A DNA stretch of 64,000 nt from Ehretia macrophylla (GCA_037974665.1 CM075775.1:66324311-66388310); one strand, 5' to 3'; counted from the stretch's first letter, positions 24,112 through 34,958 are shown. Numbers and translations are program-made. Notes: generated by a model not told the origin, from the sequence alone.

Positions 24112-24673
24112 TCGTGAGCCTAAAAAATGCCGATCACCTGACTCGTGGGACATTAAACGGCCCTACTACACATCGACATCACGTCTTGCGAGGTTGTTGC
24201 ATTGTAAAAGTAGATGGGTTGTCTATAAGCCCATTGGCCCTTTTTAATGGGCCGTATCTCTGGGCTGGGCCTATGAACCGTCAGCACATAAGGGCTTTGC
24301 ACCCACAGCTTGATGGGTGCCATCAGAACTCTGAAGTTAAGCGTGCTTGGGCGAGAGTAGTTCTAAGATAAGTGACCCCCTAGGAAGTCCTTGTGTTGCA
24401 CCCCCTTTTTCAATTTTTTTTGCGCCGTTCAAGCATTCCAAGATGCTCCATCAGTCACATTTCTTTTATGGAATCCTACATCATCTTGGGCAAGACAACT
24501 TCATTCTGCGGAAGGGCTGGGCTCGCAAACCGAGGTCGTGATGCCTCTAACCTAGTCTCCGTCGCTCCGGTGCCCCTAACTTTTGATCCGTAAGGAGTTA
24601 TGTGGCCCACAGTATATCGTTAAAAAGCTCTCCAGGAGCTCTACGACGAGGGAAACAAGCCCGCTCGGCTGCG
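24112..24673 (+). repeat. 5S rDNA tandem block 3
   Basis: Continuation of the spacer interrupted at 19677 (TCGTGAGCCTAAAAAATGCCG), one deleted-type 5S gene, and the following spacer up to CGGCTGCG, where an LTR begins. Confidence 0.9.
24315..24405 (+). pseudogene. 5S pseudogene with 29-nt internal deletion
   Basis: GGGTGC|CATCAGAACTCTG; box C decayed to CTAAGATAAGTGACCCCC. The fifth copy sharing the same deletion breakpoint. Confidence 0.92.
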
Positions 24674-25022
24674 TGTCACGCCCCAACCTGACCTATGGAG
24701 GCTAGACTAGGGTAAGACCTAATTCATTTATGCTAATTCACCTACTTAATCATTTGTTATGATTTAACACTTAACGTTGGCCTAGAACTCCAAAAGATTT
24801 TTTGGAAAACCGGTAGCATAACTGTTGTTTCTAAGACCTTTGGTTTGACCAAATTTTATAAACGCCTCAATTATTCCAATCATTGAACCAATTCTATTAA
24901 GGACTCGTATTTTATCATCAACCGATAAGCCTATTGATCTAATTCAAAAGTCTCATTTGACTAATAAGCCTAACAAGATAACTATATTCCATGTATTTGT
25001 CAATCCCTTTTACGCGAGTGCC
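24674..25022 (-). mobile_element. Type 1 LTR fragment (minus)
   Basis: The + strand starts TGTCACGCCCCAACCTGACC and follows the order seen at 2911-3258 (TAGACTAGGG, AACACTTAACGTT, ATAAGCCTAACAAGATAACT). It ends at GCGAGTGCC, where a plus-oriented LTR begins. Confidence 0.85.
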
Positions 25023-25252
25023 TGTGAGGCCCGACCTCGATTAGTGTGCAATACCTCATTTCGTGCGTCCTGACCTAGATTTGCGTGCCTTGACCTAGGT
25101 TTGAGAATTGTGTTCGTTTTGTGTGCCTTGCATTGAATTACGTGCATTCATTTAGGGTTGCGTGCATTTACTTGAAAAATATGCGTTCGTCTCATAGTTC
25201 GTGTCATATCTCATAGCGCGTGCCCTAGACCTAGGAAAGCGTGCCCTCACGC
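25023..25252 (+). repeat. Short degenerate tandem array, short form
   Basis: About ten repeats of the GACCTAGATTTGCGTGCC type, roughly half the length of the arrays at 6090-6538 and 19677-20090. Middle repeats are missing. Confidence 0.7.
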
Positions 25253-25978
25253 TAAACAAGAAAGCATCTTATACGAAGCTCTAGGTCATTAATTAATCCT
25301 ACAAAATCCACTAACTATTATTAAATTACTAATTCAACCCACTAGAAGACAAAATCTCACAAAAAGCTAGACATTCCTTATTCTTTATTCCTTATTCTTT
25401 TTGCACTTCCAACACACAATTAAATAATACTCCAATAGTTGACAAAAATTCAGAATTTGTATAGCCTTGGCCGACCACTAGGAGGTGTCTTTGCATGCAT
25501 GCTAAATTCAAATTGATTCTAGACAAGTCATGACACAAAAACACTTATCAATGCTTAAAAAATTGCTCAATACCACCTCAATTTCTTCACCTTGCTCGAC
25601 CAAACAACCTTTGCCTATGCTAGCATTTTAAAATCACACCTTGAAGACACAAAAATATGAATCATCGAGCTCAAGGCCGACATGCTCATCAAAGTTGCAA
25701 AGGCCTTCAATTTTTTTTTTTTTTGGTCATTTCCTCTTTCTTCCTCAATCTTCTTTCTTTCCCTCTCAGTTTTCTCTCTCCCTCTCGGCCTTGGCTGATT
25801 CTCTTCACTTCACAACTCATCTTCATCATCCTAAGGTCATTCAAGGCAAGCCCAAGCAAAGGAAAGCAAGTAGTTAGCTCAAAAGATGCATGCAAGCACA
25901 TAGAGTCTTTATTTCGGCCCTAGGTGAGTTTTTAAGCTTCCATTTCTTTTCTTCTTGTTCTAACCTCATGCATGTACT

Positions 25979-25986
25979 AAGAGCTT
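25979..25986 (+). repeat. AAGAGCTT junction repeat, left
   Basis: The 8-bp word AAGAGCTT occurs here at the LTR-to-PBS junction and again at 29070-29077 at the pol-to-LTR junction. In the uninterrupted LTR it occurs once. Confidence 0.85.
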
Positions 25987-25990
25987 AGAA

Positions 25991-26002
25991 TGGTATCAGA
26001 AC
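25991..26002 (+). other. Primer binding site of gypsy element
   Basis: TGGTATCAGAAC, one base different from the initiator-Met-tRNA complement TGGTATCAGAGC used by both minus-strand elements. Its normal neighbour, the LTR 3' end, is absent. Confidence 0.85.
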
Positions 26003-26238
26003 TTAGATTGCTTAAGCCGGGTTTAACTCTCGGACCGTGGGTAGAGCCCTAAGATAATTAGGATGACTTGTTTATGTGTTATTGTGTGATAAATGTGCCT
26101 TCTATGTTTTATGTGTTTAAGTGATTAACATGCCTTAATTGTCTCTAGGATTGTATCTATATTATGCTGTATATCTTACGCATTAAATTCTTAATTGTCA
26201 TATTTCAATAAATTGTGCATCGTAATCTGTGCCTATAG
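26003..26238 (+). other. Untranslated leader of gypsy element
   Basis: Between PBS and gag. AACTCTCGGACCGTGGGTAG and GCCCTAAGATAATTAGGATG match the leader of the non-coding element at 9380-9466 on the opposite strand. This ties the non-coding element to this coding lineage. Confidence 0.7.
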
Positions 26239-29077
26239 ATGGCTGGCCCTAGAACCCGTACTACTAATAGGAGCGGTGAACCCCAAGAGACCGGAGATGC
26301 CTATCAAACTAATCCCGGTATAGCTATGTTTAATATGATGGCGAATGCCATGGATCGTGTATCTCGAGTGATGGAGCGTCAGGATGCACGTGTAGCCAAC
26401 GACAACAACAACAACAGGAATTAGGGTAACCACGAGAGACATAGCAGAATGAGGGAGTTCCTTGACTTTCGCCCGTATAAATTCCACGGGGAAGCTGATG
26501 ATGAGAAAGCAGAGGCTTGGTTGTCCGAGATCGAGAATATTTTCAGGCCACTTGATTCTACTGATGAAGAAAAGGTGGAGTTTGTTGTGTTTCTGCTGCA
26601 CGGGCATGCCGAGCATTGGTGGCACACTATAGAGGCACTGTGGGAAACTGACCAAACACCTCGCTTGTGGGGTAATTTTGTTAAGGAATTTAAGGAAACA
26701 TTTGTCCCTGCAGTCTCCAGGCAGAGGCGGGCAGAAGAGTTCATGCACTTGACCCAGGGTAACATGACGGTGGCCCAGTACAAGGCTCATTTTGACCGAC
26801 TGTCCCGTTATGCTCAATATATGGTTAGTACTCCAGAGGCAAAGATGTGGAAATTTACTACTGGATTGAGGCCAGAGATTCAGGACCAGTTGGCTTCTCA
26901 TGACTTCGATACCTATTTTGCTCTCTTTGCTACTGCTTCTCGAGTTGAGAAAAGGAAACTAGATGGAGCTGGTTCGAGTCAGCCGAACAAGAAACCATAC
27001 CAGCCTCCAGGTCAGCAGAGGAAATTCCAGAGTCAGAGTCGTAATCAAGGCCCGAGCCAGAACAGGCCAGTGAATAACCGTGGCCCGACGAAAGCGCCAT
27101 CAGCCTCTTCCGCCCGCAGATCCACAGGTAGTTCACCTGCTACTCAGTCCGTCAGCTGTTCTTATTGTGACAAGAAGGGGCATACCGAGGCCCAATGTTA
27201 GAGGAAGTCAGGACGGTGTATGAGATGTGGCAGTAATTAGCATCAGATCAAGGATTGCCCTAAACAGAAGGCAGGGCAGAATCAGGGTAAACCAGCTGCT
27301 AGAGGCAAGACTCCAGTTCCCAGAGTTTAGGCTCGAGCCTATGCTATTAAGTGCGAGGAGATTCCAGATAAGACCGCTGTTGTTGAAGGTACATTCTTCA
27401 TACTGAATCAACCTGTTAGGTTGTTAATTGATTTGGGTGCTACTCATTCATTTATTACTCCTTTATGTGTGGAACGTGTGAGACTGAAAGTTGTATGTTT
27501 GCCATACGAAGTAGAAGTTGGTACTCCAATGGGTTCTAAACTTGTAACTAGCTCAGCTTGTAAAGCATGTAAAATCCAAATCAAGGATAGGGAATTCTCA
27601 GCAAATCTTATTGTATTACCTTTTCGAGATTATGAGGTCATTTTAGGGATGGACTGGCTGGCAAAACATCATGTCCAACTAGATTGCCGGGCGAAGATTA
27701 TAGCGTTCCGGGTACCTGGTCAACCAATACTGGAGGTAATGGGTCGAAGAGATTTCACCGGGAGTTCCATCATTTCATCTACGAAAGCAGTGAAATCCTT
27801 GAGAAAATGGTGTAACGGATACTTAGCCTACCTCATCAACAAGCCGTCGCACAAAGCTAAGTTGGAGGAGATGCCTGTTATCAAAGACTATGCGGATGTG
27901 TTTCCAGAAGAATTGCCCGGTTTACCCCCAAATCAGGAAATCGAGTTTGTTATAGAGTTACTGCCTGGCGCCCAGCCGATATCTAAAGCTCCCTATCGTA
28001 TGGCACCGATCGAGCTACAAGAATTGAATGACCAATTGCAAGGATTGTTGAAGAAGGGGTTTGTTCAACCAAGTTCTTCACCGTGGGGTGCACCAGTTCT
28101 ATTTGTAAAGAAGAAAGACAGAACGTTGAGGCTATGCATCGACTACCAAGGATTGAACCAAGTGACTGTCAAGAATAAATACCCACTTCCACTATCGACG
28201 AGTTATTTGATCAACTGCAAGGAGCCAAAGTGTATTCGAAACTCGACTTGAGGTAAGAGTATTATCAGTTGCTGATCAAAAAGGAAGATGTGCCTAAAAC
28301 GGCTTTCAGGATGAGATATGGGCATTATGAATATGTGGTGATGCCTTTTGGACTAACTAATGACCCTGCAGCTTTTATGGATTTAATACACAGGGTGGTT
28401 CAACCCTACTTGGAGCAATTTGTGGTGAGTTTCATTGATGATATTTTGGTATACTCGAAATCTGAGGCGGAGCATGAGCAACATCTGCGGTTGGTATTGC
28501 AGAAACTTCGAGAGCATCAATTGTATGCAAAGTTTAGCAAGTGTGAATTTTGGTTGCAACAGATTGCATTTTTGGGGCATATCATATCCCAAGAGGGAAT
28601 AGCAGTGGACCCAGCAAAGATAGATGCAGTGATGTCTTGGAAGAAGCCGAAGAATGTTACGGAGATTTGGAGTTTTCTTGGTCTAGCCGGATATTATCGG
28701 AGATTTGTGAAAGATTTCTCTAAGATTGCAGGACCGCTTACAAAGCTCACTCAAAAGAAAACAAAGTTCGTGTGGGATGATAAGTGTGAGAGCAGCTTCC
28801 AAGAGTTGAAGAAAAGATTGACTACCGCACCTGTTCTTGCATTGCCTGAAGGAAGTCAAGGTTTTGTAATCTATAGCGATGCTTCGAAGGAAGGATTGGG
28901 TTGTGTGCTGATGCAAAATGGAAGAGTGATTGCATATGCTTCTAGGAAACCAAAGCCGTATGAAGTGAATTACCCAACGCATGATTTGGAATTAGCAGCT
29001 ATTGTGTTTGCACTCAAGAAATGGAGGCATTATCTGTGGGGTAACAAGTTTGAGGTGTTTACTAATCATAAGAGCTT
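26239..29077 (+). pseudogene. gag-pol: Ty3/gypsy gag-pol polyprotein, broken
   Basis: Structural and replication polyprotein of a plant LTR retrotransposon, originally one frame. Gag (from 26239) includes KFHGEADDEKAEAWL and a zinc knuckle CX2CX4HX4C at 27157-27198, followed by a second knuckle with a stop inside it. Protease (27430) reads DLGATHSFI, so the usual D-S/T-G is not intact. RT (about 27960-28650) contains [19 protein letters not shown] and FIDD (28431-28442). RNase H (28870 on) has YSDAS and [11 protein letters not shown]. Breaks: TAG at 26422, 27199, 27238 and 27328; a frameshift near 28190; TAA at 28254. It ends in RNase H at FTNHKSL, where LTR sequence takes over; integrase and any chromodomain are absent. 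The RT is most like Tekay/Del chromoviruses. A 222-codon frame on the opposite strand of gag is a shadow. Confidence 0.93.
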
Positions 29078-30970
29078 GGTCACTAAGCTAGGAAAAATAG
29101 AGAAAATCTAGTTGGAATCTCGGCTAGGCAAAGGAGAAGAAGAAATTTGTGCTTCAACAAGTTTTGTGCATCTTCTTGGTTGATTGCTAAGGTGAGGGCT
29201 AAAACCTTTTGAAAATCCTTCAAAAATTCACATGCATGCTCATAAATGTATGTCTTTGCTTCTGTACTTGAGTTATATGTTCGTTCATAAGCTTCTTCAA
29301 CCATGCATGGCAAGATCTTGGCTTGAAAGTGGTGATAGGTGAAGTCGGATTATGTGACAGCTCTCTGACCAGTTGTTTCGAGGTAATTTTAGCTAGGAAA
29401 ATGATGTTTAAAATGCATGAAAATTGGTAGGTGACTATCTTTTCTGGTTTTGAACATTTTTCTCAGAAATAGGTCGAAGCTAATTTTGATTCTAAGGTCC
29501 TCAAAATAGCAAATATTTAAAATGTGTCCAAATCTGGAAATCTGGAAAAATGAAGCAGGTTTTGACAGATGCACTGACCTTGTAGAACGAACCAGATTTT
29601 ACTTAGTAAATGATGTCAAAAATGCATGAAATATTTTTGTGCTGCTATATTTTTCAGTTTTGGACATTTTTGTCAGAAATGGACTAAGGCTAAATCTGAC
29701 CCTAAGGACCTCAAAAACGTCAAATATAGAAATGTATACAAATCTGGACAATTTTGTGCTATCCCACTGTTTCGGCTATAACTAATGATCCCGAACTCCA
29801 AATGATACAAGGTTTGTTTTGGATTTTATTTCACTTCTTAAGATTTAATTTGAAATCTTATTCACTGGAATTGGACATTGTTTTCTTATCTTAATGTTTG
29901 TGAGAAAATAGCCTATTGCAGTGAGGGTTTCACCTAGTTATATGCTTGGAAAAATTGTTGTAACCTCTCTCGTGGTATTAATTGCTTGGAATTGTGGTGT
30001 TGGGATGTTGTATGGACTTTTTTGAGTACTTGAGGATGTTTGAATTAAATGATGCATGACTTGAGATTAATTTTGAGTTGACTTAGGGTTTAATCACACG
30101 GGTAAGCACGAAATGGAAAACCTAATCACTAGGTAGGCTTGCTAAGTGTTGATCATTTGGATATTGTGTGGAATTATATGTTTAGTAGGCTTCCCGTAGT
30201 TGTCTTATAGCCTTAAATGTGGTTTTGATCATTGTATGTTGACAAATAGGCTTTTCTTGCATCCGAGCCCACGTAGATGTTGTTGCATGTTATACAATCT
30301 TATTATTTGATTACGTGGACTTTGAATTGAGTTATATGGCGTGATTTACATGTGTTACATGGCTGTCCGTTTAATGTTCATATAACTCTATATGCCTTTC
30401 AAATGAAATTACTTGTCTTATCGTGCCCTGCCTGTTTACTTGTCAATGTGCAATCTTATGACTGTCCGGAGGCAACCTACTTTGTTGTCCTCCTAACGTG
30501 ATATGTTAATGTCATAAATGTGCATTGCATACAAGGTTGCAACCTTTCATGTCGGCATGGTAGTGATCACGCACACCGGGCGACATCGGGCTTGCCGGTG
30601 CACCCATGACTACCATGGTCCCATTCCCTCTCTCGCTTGGGGGCTAGACTTCCTCGAAGAGTTGGGTCGTAGGATTTCGGGGTACATCCGGAGTACACCC
30701 ACCTGGCGTGTTTGGGGGATGATTTGAAGTCGGCCGCAACAACTGATACTGGATTTGATCTGAGAGCAAAAGCTCACTGTATCCTTTTTACTATGTGTAT
30801 AAGTACTCTCGCTTGGTCCCTAGAGGACCTCGGGGAGGAAGGACTGGTAATTGCGTTCTTTACTATTATATTACGCTATGTACTTGCTTATGATACACAT
30901 CATGCTTGCAAAAGGATTTTTCATAAGTTGAACTAGAAAATGAGTTTCAAAACCTATTTCTCGTTCCCCC
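29070..30970 (+). mobile_element. Type 1 LTR, 3' part, truncated
   Basis: Resumes exactly where 25986 left off (AAGAGCTTGGTCACTAAGC). It follows the intact LTR through the conserved module (30553-30704) to CTCGTTCCCCC, then is cut by copia gag sequence. The last part of the LTR, including the GTGACA end, is missing. Confidence 0.87.
30553..30704 (+). promoter_or_regulatory. Conserved LTR module (type 1)
   Basis: GACATCGGGCTTGCCGGTGC, then GGGTCGTAGGATTTCGGGGT and ACATCCGGAGTACACCC. A GTGTATAAGTACTCTCGC box follows at 30795. Confidence 0.6.
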
Positions 30971-31072
30971 ATCAGGTTTTCCTTCTGTGAAGGTAGGGGG
31001 ACGGATACAAATTGTCGGTATTAAACTGGAACTAGAACTGGTAGAAGAAGATCTAGCACCTTGAGTAGTCAT
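30971..31072 (-). pseudogene. Ty1/copia gag N-terminus, truncated
   Basis: The minus strand from 31072 reads an ATG and about 33 codons, MTTQGARSSSTSSSSSL then IPTICIRPPTFTEGKPD. This looks like the start of a copia-type gag. It is cut at 30971 by the LTR junction, probably within a shared run of C/G. The assignment rests mainly on position behind a copia-like PBS and LTR. Confidence 0.65.
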
Positions 31073-31118
31073 AGTTGTTGAGCTTTACTAGACAAGATTG
31101 TTGTTAAGAGCCCCTTAA

Positions 31119-31131
31119 GCTCTTGATACCA
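31119..31131 (-). other. Primer binding site of copia element
   Basis: Minus strand TGGTATCAAGAGC directly follows the LTR end. This one-base-longer variant of the Met-tRNA PBS is common in plant Ty1/copia elements. Confidence 0.8.
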
Positions 31132-31766
31132 TGTAAAAATATAACCAATTTCCCATAAACGTCTTAACAACAATCAAGTAGAAAGACAATACTACTCTTT
31201 ATAACAATTCAATATAACACTTACAAGATAATTGTCCCACCGTGCGCTCTCAAGATTAGAGCTTCAATGGCTTCTGGACTTACAAGAATAATACAAGAAA
31301 GAAAGACTAATTTAGGATTGTGTTTGGAGTTGTGTTGTGGATGAATTTGATGAACTAATGCATGACTATTTATAGAATTCAGCTAGCCCACCATAGGAGA
31401 CTATACAATTTAGCTAGCCCACCAAAGGAGACTATCCTATCAAACATTTCCATCTTGGTTGGCTTTACCAACCATGTTCAAAGTATTGACCACCCATATT
31501 TATCACATGGGTGGCAACAATTGACCACATGGGTGGCTAGCATCCAAGCCAACTTCTAGGAAGCTTCCTTTGGTCAAATTTTCTAACTTTAGCATTGTAT
31601 CATCCCGACGTCATCTTAGGTAACTCCAAATTCCCGAACTTCTTTCTTGTAGCCATCGCGGTCTCTTTTGACCTCATCGACGTTTGAAGTCGGAATAATT
31701 AATTTATGCTACCACAAAAATTAATGATACTTATTATAAAGAGGTGGATATTGACATATACCAACA
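31132..31766 (-). mobile_element. 5' LTR of Ty1/copia element
   Basis: 635 bp. On the minus strand it starts TGTTGGTATATGTCAATATC at 31766 and ends ATATTTTTACA at 31132. The size and TGTTGG start fit copia LTRs. It abuts 5S spacer (GGGCCTATGACTAGGTCTCC) on its outer side. The rest of the element lies beyond a deletion and is gone. Confidence 0.83.
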
Positions 31767-32191
31767 GGGCCTATGACTAGGTCTCCGTCGCTCCGATGCC
31801 CATAACTTTTGATCCGTAAGGAGTTATGGGTCACACATCATACTGTTGGAAAGCTCTCCGGGAGCTCTACGACGGGGGCAACAAGCCTGCTCAGATGCGC
31901 CTATTTTTTGTTCCCAAAATTGAATGTTTTCATCAGTTTTGGGCTATTTTTCTTCTTTTTGCGCTGTTTTTTAGGCCCGTGTCGTTCGTCGTGAGCCGCA
32001 AAAAGGACGACAACCCAACTCACGAAACATTGGCGGGCTCTACAATGCGTCGATATCATGTCTTGCTGTGATGCTGCGTTGTTGAACTAGATGGGCTGTC
32101 GATAAGCCCAATGGGCCTTTTGAATGGGTCGTCTCTCTTGGTTGGGGCTGTGAACTATCAACACATAAGGGCTTTGCACCATCAACATGAA

Positions 32192-32310
32192 AGGTGTGAT
32201 CATACCAGTACTAATGCACTAGATCCCATCAGAACTCCGAAGTTAAGTGTCCTTGGGCGAGAGTAGTACTAGGATGGGTGATGCCATGGGAAGTCCTCGT
32301 GTTGCACCCC
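32192..32310 (+). rRNA. 5S rRNA gene copy
   Basis: AGGTGTGATCATACCAG; box A altered to AAGTGTCCTTGG; box C GGATGGGTGATGCC; 3' end TGTTGCACCCC intact. Confidence 0.88.
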
Positions 32311-32840
32311 CCTTTACAATTTTTTTAACCTGTTTAGCCTTGCCAAGTTGCTTTATCCCGGACATTTATATTCTCGAGTCCCACGACATGTTGGGCGAGA
32401 CAACTTCGTATCGCGTAGAGGTTGACCAAGTTTCTGTCGCTCCGGTGCCTATAACTTTTGATCTATAAGGAGTCATGCGGCGTACAGTATATTGTTGGAA
32501 AGCTCTCTGGGAGTTCTACGATGGGGGCATCAAGTCTACTCGGCTGTGCCTATTTTTCGTAAACAAAATTGAACATTTTCATCAGTTTTGGGCAAATTTT
32601 CTTCTTTTTGCGCTGTTTTTTAGGCCTGTATCGTTCGTCGTCAGTTGCAAAAAGGACGAGAACCAAACTCGTGGAACATTGGAGGGCTCTACTATGCGTC
32701 GATATCACGTCTTGAGGTGATGCTGCGTTGTTGAAGCAGATGGGTTATCGATAAGCCCAATGGGCCTTTTGAATGGGCCGTCTCTCTTGGCTGGGGCTGT
32801 GAACCGTCAACACATAAAGACTATGCACCATCAACATGAC

Positions 32841-32959
32841 GGGTGTGATCATGCCAGTACTAATCCACATGATGCAATTAGAACTCCGAAATTAAGCATG
32901 CTTGGGCGAGAGTAGTACTAGGATAGGTAACCCCCTCGGAAGTCCTCGTGTTGCACCCC
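32841..32959 (+). rRNA. 5S rRNA gene copy, degenerate
   Basis: GGGTGTGATCATGCCAG; several changes in ACTAATCCACATGATGCAAT; box A AAATTAAGCATGC; box C GGATAGGTAACC. Confidence 0.85.
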
Positions 32960-33518
32960 CCTTTTTATTTTTTTTAACCCGTTTAGCCTTGCCAAGATGC
33001 TTTATCCCTCACATTTAGATTTTCGAGTAGCATGACATCTTGGGCAAGGCAACTTCGCATCGCGTAGAGACTGGGCACGCAAACTGAGGATGTGGTTCCT
33101 ATGACCAAGTCTCAATCGCTCCGATGCCCATAACTTTTGATCCGTAAGGAGTTATGGGGTGCACAGCATACCGTGGGAAAGCTCTCCGAGAGCTCTACGA
33201 CGGGGGCAACAAGCCTGCGCGGCTGCGCCTGTTTTCTATTCCCAAAATCAAACTTTTTCATCAGTTTTGGGCTACTTTTCTTCTTTTTACACTATTTTTT
33301 AGCCCGTGTCATTCGTCGTGAGCCGCGAAAAGGATGACAACCCAACTCGTGGAACATTGGACGGCTCTACAATGCGTCGATATAACATCTTGCGGTGATG
33401 TTGCGTTTTTGAAGCAGATGAGCTGTCGATAAGCCCAATTGGCCTTTTGAATGGGTCGTCTCTCTTGGTTAGGGCTGTGAACCGTCAACATATAAGGGCT
33501 TTGCACCATCAACAAGAA

Positions 33519-33638
33519 AGGTCCTATCATACCAGTACTAATGCACCGGATTGTATCAGAACTCTAAAGTTAAGCGTGCATGGGCGAGAGTAGTACTAGG
33601 ATGGGTGACGCTCTAGGAAATCCTCGTGTTGCACCCCC
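33519..33638 (+). rRNA. 5S rRNA gene copy
   Basis: AGGTCCTATCATACCAG and GGATTGTATCAGAACTC, variants shared with the copy at 34839; box A TTAAGCGTGCATGG; box C GGATGGGTGACGC. Confidence 0.87.
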
Positions 33639-34159
33639 TTTTCAATTCTTTTTGACCCGTTTAGCTTTGCCAAGTTGCTTTATCCCTCACATTTTTATTC
33701 TCGAGTCCCACGGCATCTTGGGCAAGGTAACTTCGCATCGCGTGTAGGCTGGGCATACAAACCGAGGACATGGGTTTAAGACTAGGTTTTTGTTGCTCCG
33801 GTGCCTATAACTTTTGATCCATAAGGAGTTATGCACCGCACAACATACCATTGGAAAGCTCTCTAAGAGCTCTACAACAGGGACAACAAGCCTGCTCGAC
33901 TGCGCCGATTTTCGGTAAACAAAATTGAACATTTTCATCAGTTTTGGGCTACTTTTCTTCTTTTTACGCTATTTTTTAGGCCTGAGTCATTCGTCGTTAG
34001 CCGTGAAAAGGACGAAAACCCAATTTGTGAAACATTGGAGCGCTCTACAACACTTCGATATCATGTCTTGCGGTGATGCTGTGTTGTTGAAGCAGATGGG
34101 TTGTCCATAAGCCCAATGGGCCTTTTGTATGGTTCGTCTCTCTTGACCATCAATATGAC

Positions 34160-34278
34160 GGGTGCGATCATACCAGTACTAATGCACTGGATCGAATTAG
34201 AACTCTGAAGTTAAGAGTGCTTGGGTGAGAGGAGTACTAGGATGGGTGACCCCCTCGAAAGTCCTCGTGTTGCACCCC
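34160..34278 (+). pseudogene. 5S copy with upstream promoter deleted
   Basis: The gene body is full length (GGGTGCGATCATACCAGTAC to TTGCACCCCC), but about 38 bp upstream are gone. TCTCTCTTG joins ACCATCAATATGAC directly, which removes the CATAA element near -28. Box A is also changed (TTAAGAGTGC). Unit length is 641 bp. Confidence 0.85.
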
Positions 34279-34838
34279 CCTTTTCATTTTTTTTTTGCCC
34301 CGTTTAGCCTTGCCAAGATGCTTTATCCCTCGCATTTATATTCTTGAGTTGCATGGCATCTTGGGCAAGACAACTTCGCATCGCGTAGAGACTGGGCACG
34401 CAAACGGAGGATGTGGGACCTGTGACCAAGTCTCAGTCGCACTGGTGTCCATAACTTTTGATCCGTATGGAGTTATGGGGTGCACAACATACCGTAGGAA
34501 AGCCTTCGGGAGTTCTACGACGGGGGCAACAAGGCTGCACGGCTGCGCCTATTTTTTGTTCCCAAAATTGAATGTTTTCATCAGTTTTGGGCCACTTTTC
34601 TTCTATTTGTGCTATTTTTTAGGCCGCGTCGTTCGTCATAAGCAGAGAAAAGGATGACAACTAAACTCGTGGAACATTGGAGGGCTCTACAATACGTCGA
34701 TATAACGTCTTGTGGTGATGCTGCATTGTTGAAGTAGATGGGCTGTCGATAAGCCCAATGGGCCTTTTGAATGGGTCGTCTATCTTGGTTGGGGCTGTGA
34801 ACTGTCAACATATAAGGGATTTGCACCATCAACATGAA

Positions 34839-34958
34839 AGGACCTATCATACCAGTACTAATGCACCAGATTGTATGAGAACTCCGAAGTTAAGCGTGCT
34901 TGGGCGAGAGTAGTACTAGGATGGGTGACCTACTTCGGAAGTCCTCGTGTTGCACCCC
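34839..34958 (+). rRNA. 5S rRNA gene copy
   Basis: AGGACCTATCATACCAG; the internal control region is intact from AGTTAAGCGTGCTTGGGCGA to GGATGGGTGACC; extra base in the ACTTCGGAAGTCC arm, shared with 43161. Confidence 0.88.

Larger units (their letters stand above)
25023..25986 (+). mobile_element. Type 1 LTR, 5' part
   Basis: Starts TGTGAGGCCCGACCTCG with the short form of the ACGTG-rich repeat array (25023-25252). A CT-rich stretch follows at 25720-25800, then CATGCATGTACTAAGAGCTT. In the intact LTR at 2911-6538 (minus strand near 5540) this word continues GGTCACTAAGC. Here it jumps to the PBS and leader, and the missing continuation reappears at 29078. Confidence 0.87.
24674..31766. mobile_element. 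Composite of type 1 LTR pieces, gag-pol and copia end
   Basis: In order: a 349-bp minus-oriented type 1 LTR end (24674-25022); a plus-oriented type 1 LTR (25023-25986 and 29070-30970) with 3.1 kb of PBS, leader and gag-pol lying inside it; and a minus-oriented copia gag start, PBS and LTR (30971-31766). No target duplication frames the whole. The 5S spacer phases on the two sides overlap by about 130 bp and belong to different subfamilies, so the block was assembled by several insertions plus deletions. Confidence 0.82.

Noticed and set aside
26233-26901. 222-codon minus-strand frame
   Set aside because: It is the antisense of the gag region, whose sense frame has clear gag and zinc-knuckle features.
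24674-31766. AAGAGCTT duplication as an 8-bp target site of a DNA transposon such as hAT
   Set aside because: The segment between the two copies starts at a PBS and ends inside RNase H, with no terminal inverted repeats, and AAGAGCTT is a native part of the RNase H coding sequence.
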